Of a DNA stretch of 7,877 nt, positions 6,310-7,877 are shown piece by piece (position 1 is the stretch's first letter; each line of letters begins with the position of its first letter). The stretch lies in NCBI GenBank assembly GCA_031271725.1, contig JAISVE010000154.1, forward strand, positions 1 to 7,877, read 5' to 3'. Origin of the DNA: Bacteroidales bacterium. GTDB lineage: Bacteria; Bacteroidota; Bacteroidia; Bacteroidales; P3. Position numbers and translations under genes: made by a program. The notes beneath the pieces were generated by a model that did not search any database, was not told where the DNA came from, and was given only the letters and a program-made list of their open reading frames with translations.

Positions 6310-6352
6310 TAAATTCACAAAACTTATAATTTTTGCAAGTTTTGTGAATTTA
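6310..6352. repeat. Perfect 16-bp inverted repeat in front of the ATPase gene (possible operator)
   Basis: TAAATTCACAAAACTT at 6310-6325 is matched exactly by its reverse complement at 6337-6352, with an 11-nt spacer. The TTG -33 element of the predicted ATPase promoter (6333-6335) is in the spacer, and the right arm fills the space between -33 and -7. Bound protein here would be well placed to block transcription. It could also form a cruciform. It is not a terminator for the porin gene, which is transcribed away from it. Confidence 0.75.
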
Positions 6353-6364
6353 TTCCTATATTTG
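6333..6364 (+). promoter_or_regulatory. Promoter for the AAA ATPase: TTG and TATATTTG
   Basis: TATATTTG at 6357-6364 matches TAnnTTTG, and TTG at 6333-6335 lies 21 nt upstream, a good spacing for Bacteroidota. The box ends only 4 nt before the ATG at 6369, so transcription is predicted to start at or next to the A of the start codon, giving a leaderless mRNA. Confidence 0.65.
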
Positions 6365-6368
6365 TATT

Positions 6369-7595
6369 ATGAAAAATTTCGTAGAGAGAAAAGAATATAT
6401 TGATAAACTATTGTCATACAAAGATAAAGATATTATCAAAGTAGTAACAGGTTTGCGACGCTCCGGTAAATCTACGCTGTTGGAATTGTTCAGAAACCGC
6501 TTGCTGGAAAATGGTGCAATGTCCGAACAAACGCAGTTCTATAATTTTGAATTGCCCGAAAATTACCTGAATAAATCCTGGGAAACATTGTACTTTGAAA
6601 TAAAATCTAAATTGCAGACAGACAAACCAAATTATATTTTTCTTGATGAAATTCAGAATATTGCCGACTTTGAGAAATTAGTTGACGGACTGCATGCAAG
6701 TAAGAATGTAGATGTGTATATCACAGGTTCAAATGCAAATTTACTGTCAAGCGAATTGGCTACTTTGTTGAGTGGCAGATATATTGAAATCTCAATTTTG
6801 CCATTTTCGTTCGCTGAATATTTAGAGGTAAGAAACATTGACACAAGTAATAAGTATTTGAACTATGAAGCATTGTTTTACGACTATGTAAATGAAACTT
6901 CGTTGCCAAAAGGCGTTGAATTAAGAGAAGGGGGCTTTGATAAAATTTATGAATACCTTGAAGCCCTGTATTCTACAATTATTGAAAAAGATATAACGCA
7001 GCGCTACAAAATTTATGATAAACGAGCATTCGTAAATGTTGCAAAATTTATGGCTGCAAATATCGGTAGCACTATTTCACCAAGTAGCATTTCCAAAGCA
7101 TTAAAAGCCGATAATCAAAGTGTTTACCACACTACAGTTGAGAAATTTATTGAATATCTGGTTGAAAGTTTCGTTTTTTATAGCGTTAATCGCTTCGATA
7201 TTAAAGGTAAAAAGCAACTTGCAACATTGGAAAAATATTACCTTGTTGATTTAGGCTTGTTGAATGTGTTAGTTGGGCGAGATAGAACTGCGGACAGGGG
7301 GCATATTTTGGAAAATGTTGTTTATCTTGAACTTTTACGGCGAGGTTACAAAATCTGGGTAGGCACGCTGCGCAATGCTGAAATAGATTTTACTGTAAAA
7401 AATCGTAATGGAGAAATTGAATATTATCAAGTTGCATGGGGCATTTCAAATAGCGAAACAGAAAGACGCGAATTTACATCACTGGAAACAATAAAAGACA
7501 ATTATCCGAAATTTTTACTTACAACCGAATCATTTCCACAAAGCAGAGGAGGGATAATTCATAAGAATGTGTTTGAATGGTTGCTTAATAATTAG
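6369..7595 (+). CDS. AAA_14/DUF4143 ATP-binding protein
   Basis: This 408-residue protein has an N-terminal P-loop ATPase and a C-terminal DUF4143 domain with a PD-(D/E)XK-nuclease-like layout. Visible motifs are Walker A GLRRSGKST (28-36), Walker B YIFLDEIQNI (89-98), YITGSNANLLSSELATLLSG (117-136) and ISILPFSFAEYL (141-152). The C-terminal part carries GHILENVVYLELLRRGY (311-327), AEIDFTV (337-343) and YYQVAW (352-357). In the last motif the lysine expected in an active nuclease is absent, so nuclease activity is doubtful. Members are common in Bacteroidota and archaea, often as lone genes in several copies, and their role is not established. The next Met (M51) lies beyond Walker A, so the start at 6369 is secure. 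The gene is clearly more AT-rich than lipA, consistent with but not proof of transfer. It has its own promoter and palindrome, and no gene on the same strand is close by. Confidence 0.92.
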   Translation: MKNFVERKEYIDKLLSYKDKDIIKVVTGLRRSGKSTLLELFRNRLLENGAMSEQTQFYNFELPENYLNKSWETLYFEIKSKLQTDKPNYIFLDEIQNIADFEKLVDGLHASKNVDVYITGSNANLLSSELATLLSGRYIEISILPFSFAEYLEVRNIDTSNKYLNYEALFYDYVNETSLPKGVELREGGFDKIYEYLEALYSTIIEKDITQRYKIYDKRAFVNVAKFMAANIGSTISPSSISKALKADNQSVYHTTVEKFIEYLVESFVFYSVNRFDIKGKKQLATLEKYYLVDLGLLNVLVGRDRTADRGHILENVVYLELLRRGYKIWVGTLRNAEIDFTVKNRNGEIEYYQVAWGISNSETERREFTSLETIKDNYPKFLLTTESFPQSRGGIIHKNVFEWLLNN

Positions 7596-7666
7596 TTAGA
7601 GCGAAGAAAGTTAGCTGCTTCCTACTTAACATAATATAAATTATCTTGCAAAAGTGCAGGAGGAAA

Positions 7667-7877
7667 TTATAGTCCTCGTGTGCTGCGAGGGCTGCTTGGA
7701 ATTACGCTTTCCCTTGGTCTGACAATCGGTTTTTGAGTTTGTGGCGCAGTTGCCGGCTTAACTCCCGCAGGTTTAATTCCACCATTGCTTTTGCCGTTAA
7801 CAGGCTTAGTTGTTGAAGGATTTCCCTGTCCTTGAGGCTTGGCTGCGGGTTGCGAAGTACGCGGTTGCATTTGTCCG
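7667..7877 (-). CDS. Unidentified protein, Pro/Lys/Gln-rich C-terminal end, 5' part outside window
   Basis: An open frame enters from the right edge and stops at TAA (7667-7669), giving 69 visible residues. The first Met in view (7870) is preceded in frame by Gly-Gln codons, so it is probably internal and the gene continues beyond the window. The visible part is low-complexity. It has 12 prolines, five Lys-Pro dipeptides (AAKP, TTKP, GIKP, GVKP, TQKP), many Gln/Thr/Ser residues and a single acidic residue, so the tail is strongly basic. This looks like a disordered C-terminal extension, such as those on some envelope proteins. I do not recognise the protein and assign no function. It is convergent with the ATPase gene across about 71 bp of AT-rich sequence in which no convincing terminator is seen. 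A spurious frame is possible but less likely, as the codon-level proline/lysine pattern is regular. Confidence 0.55.
   Translation of the reverse strand, partial: GQMQPRTSQPAAKPQGQGNPSTTKPVNGKSNGGIKPAGVKPATAPQTQKPIVRPRESVIPSSPRSTRGL

Noticed and set aside
7596..7666. Terminator hairpin between the ATPase gene and the right-edge gene (ATAAT/ATTAT and TGCA/TGCA pairs)
   Set aside because: The pairs are only 4-5 bp, AT-rich or separated, and lack a following T-tract, so they are within chance.
1..7877. Defence, toxin-antitoxin or phage module
   Set aside because: No toxin, antitoxin, integrase, transposase or phage structural gene was seen. The lone AAA/DUF4143 ATPase is not enough to claim a defence system.

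Overview
The window looks like a chromosomal segment of a member of the Bacteroidota, probably Bacteroidales-like. Three lines of sequence evidence support this. Four gene or operon starts are preceded by the phylum-typical -7 promoter box TAnnTTTG, or a near match. Shine-Dalgarno sequences are weak or absent. The proteins are of Bacteroidota type: an MCE protein with a GEGTAGKLI...NPGRYVHISVFGKK tail, and an AAA_14/DUF4143 ATPase. Base composition is mixed. lipA and its neighbours look moderate in GC, while the MCE and ATPase genes are visibly more AT-rich. The species cannot be named from this sequence.

Layout, left to right. (1) 1-1898, minus strand: a probable two-gene operon, a DUF362 protein with two [4Fe-4S] clusters followed 8 bp later by a family 2 glycosyltransferase that runs off the left edge. 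(2) 1899-2011: a divergent intergenic region with two back-to-back TATCTTTG boxes, one for the DUF362 operon and one for lipA. (3) 2012-3557, plus strand: lipA (lipoyl synthase) and elbB (DJ-1/PfpI-family glyoxalase-like protein), 46 bp apart and probably co-transcribed. (4) 3558-3794: an intergenic region holding a long GC-rich palindromic element that begins on the last base of the elbB stop codon, then an imperfect 30-bp tandem repeat. (5) 3795-4772, plus: an MCE/MlaD-family lipid-transport protein with no MlaE/MlaF partners in view. (6) 4807-6231, minus: a DcaP-like outer-membrane porin, convergent with the MCE gene. (7) 6232-6368: a divergent promoter region with a perfect 16-bp inverted repeat. 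(8) 6369-7595, plus: an AAA_14/DUF4143 ATPase. (9) 7667-7877, minus: the Pro/Lys/Gln-rich C-terminal end of an unidentified gene entering from the right edge.

How the genes fit together. The core is mostly housekeeping: lipoate synthesis, a glyoxalase-like protein, envelope lipid transport, an outer-membrane channel and glycan assembly. The MCE protein and the porin are both cell-envelope parts but are transcribed towards each other, so they are not an operon. No defence island, phage module, CRISPR array, tRNA or rRNA was seen.

The points most worth following are non-coding. The start codons of lipA and the ATPase sit 4-8 nt after their -7 boxes, which predicts leaderless or nearly leaderless mRNAs. 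A palindrome covers the -33 element of the ATPase gene, and a MITE/REP-like palindromic element lies after elbB.
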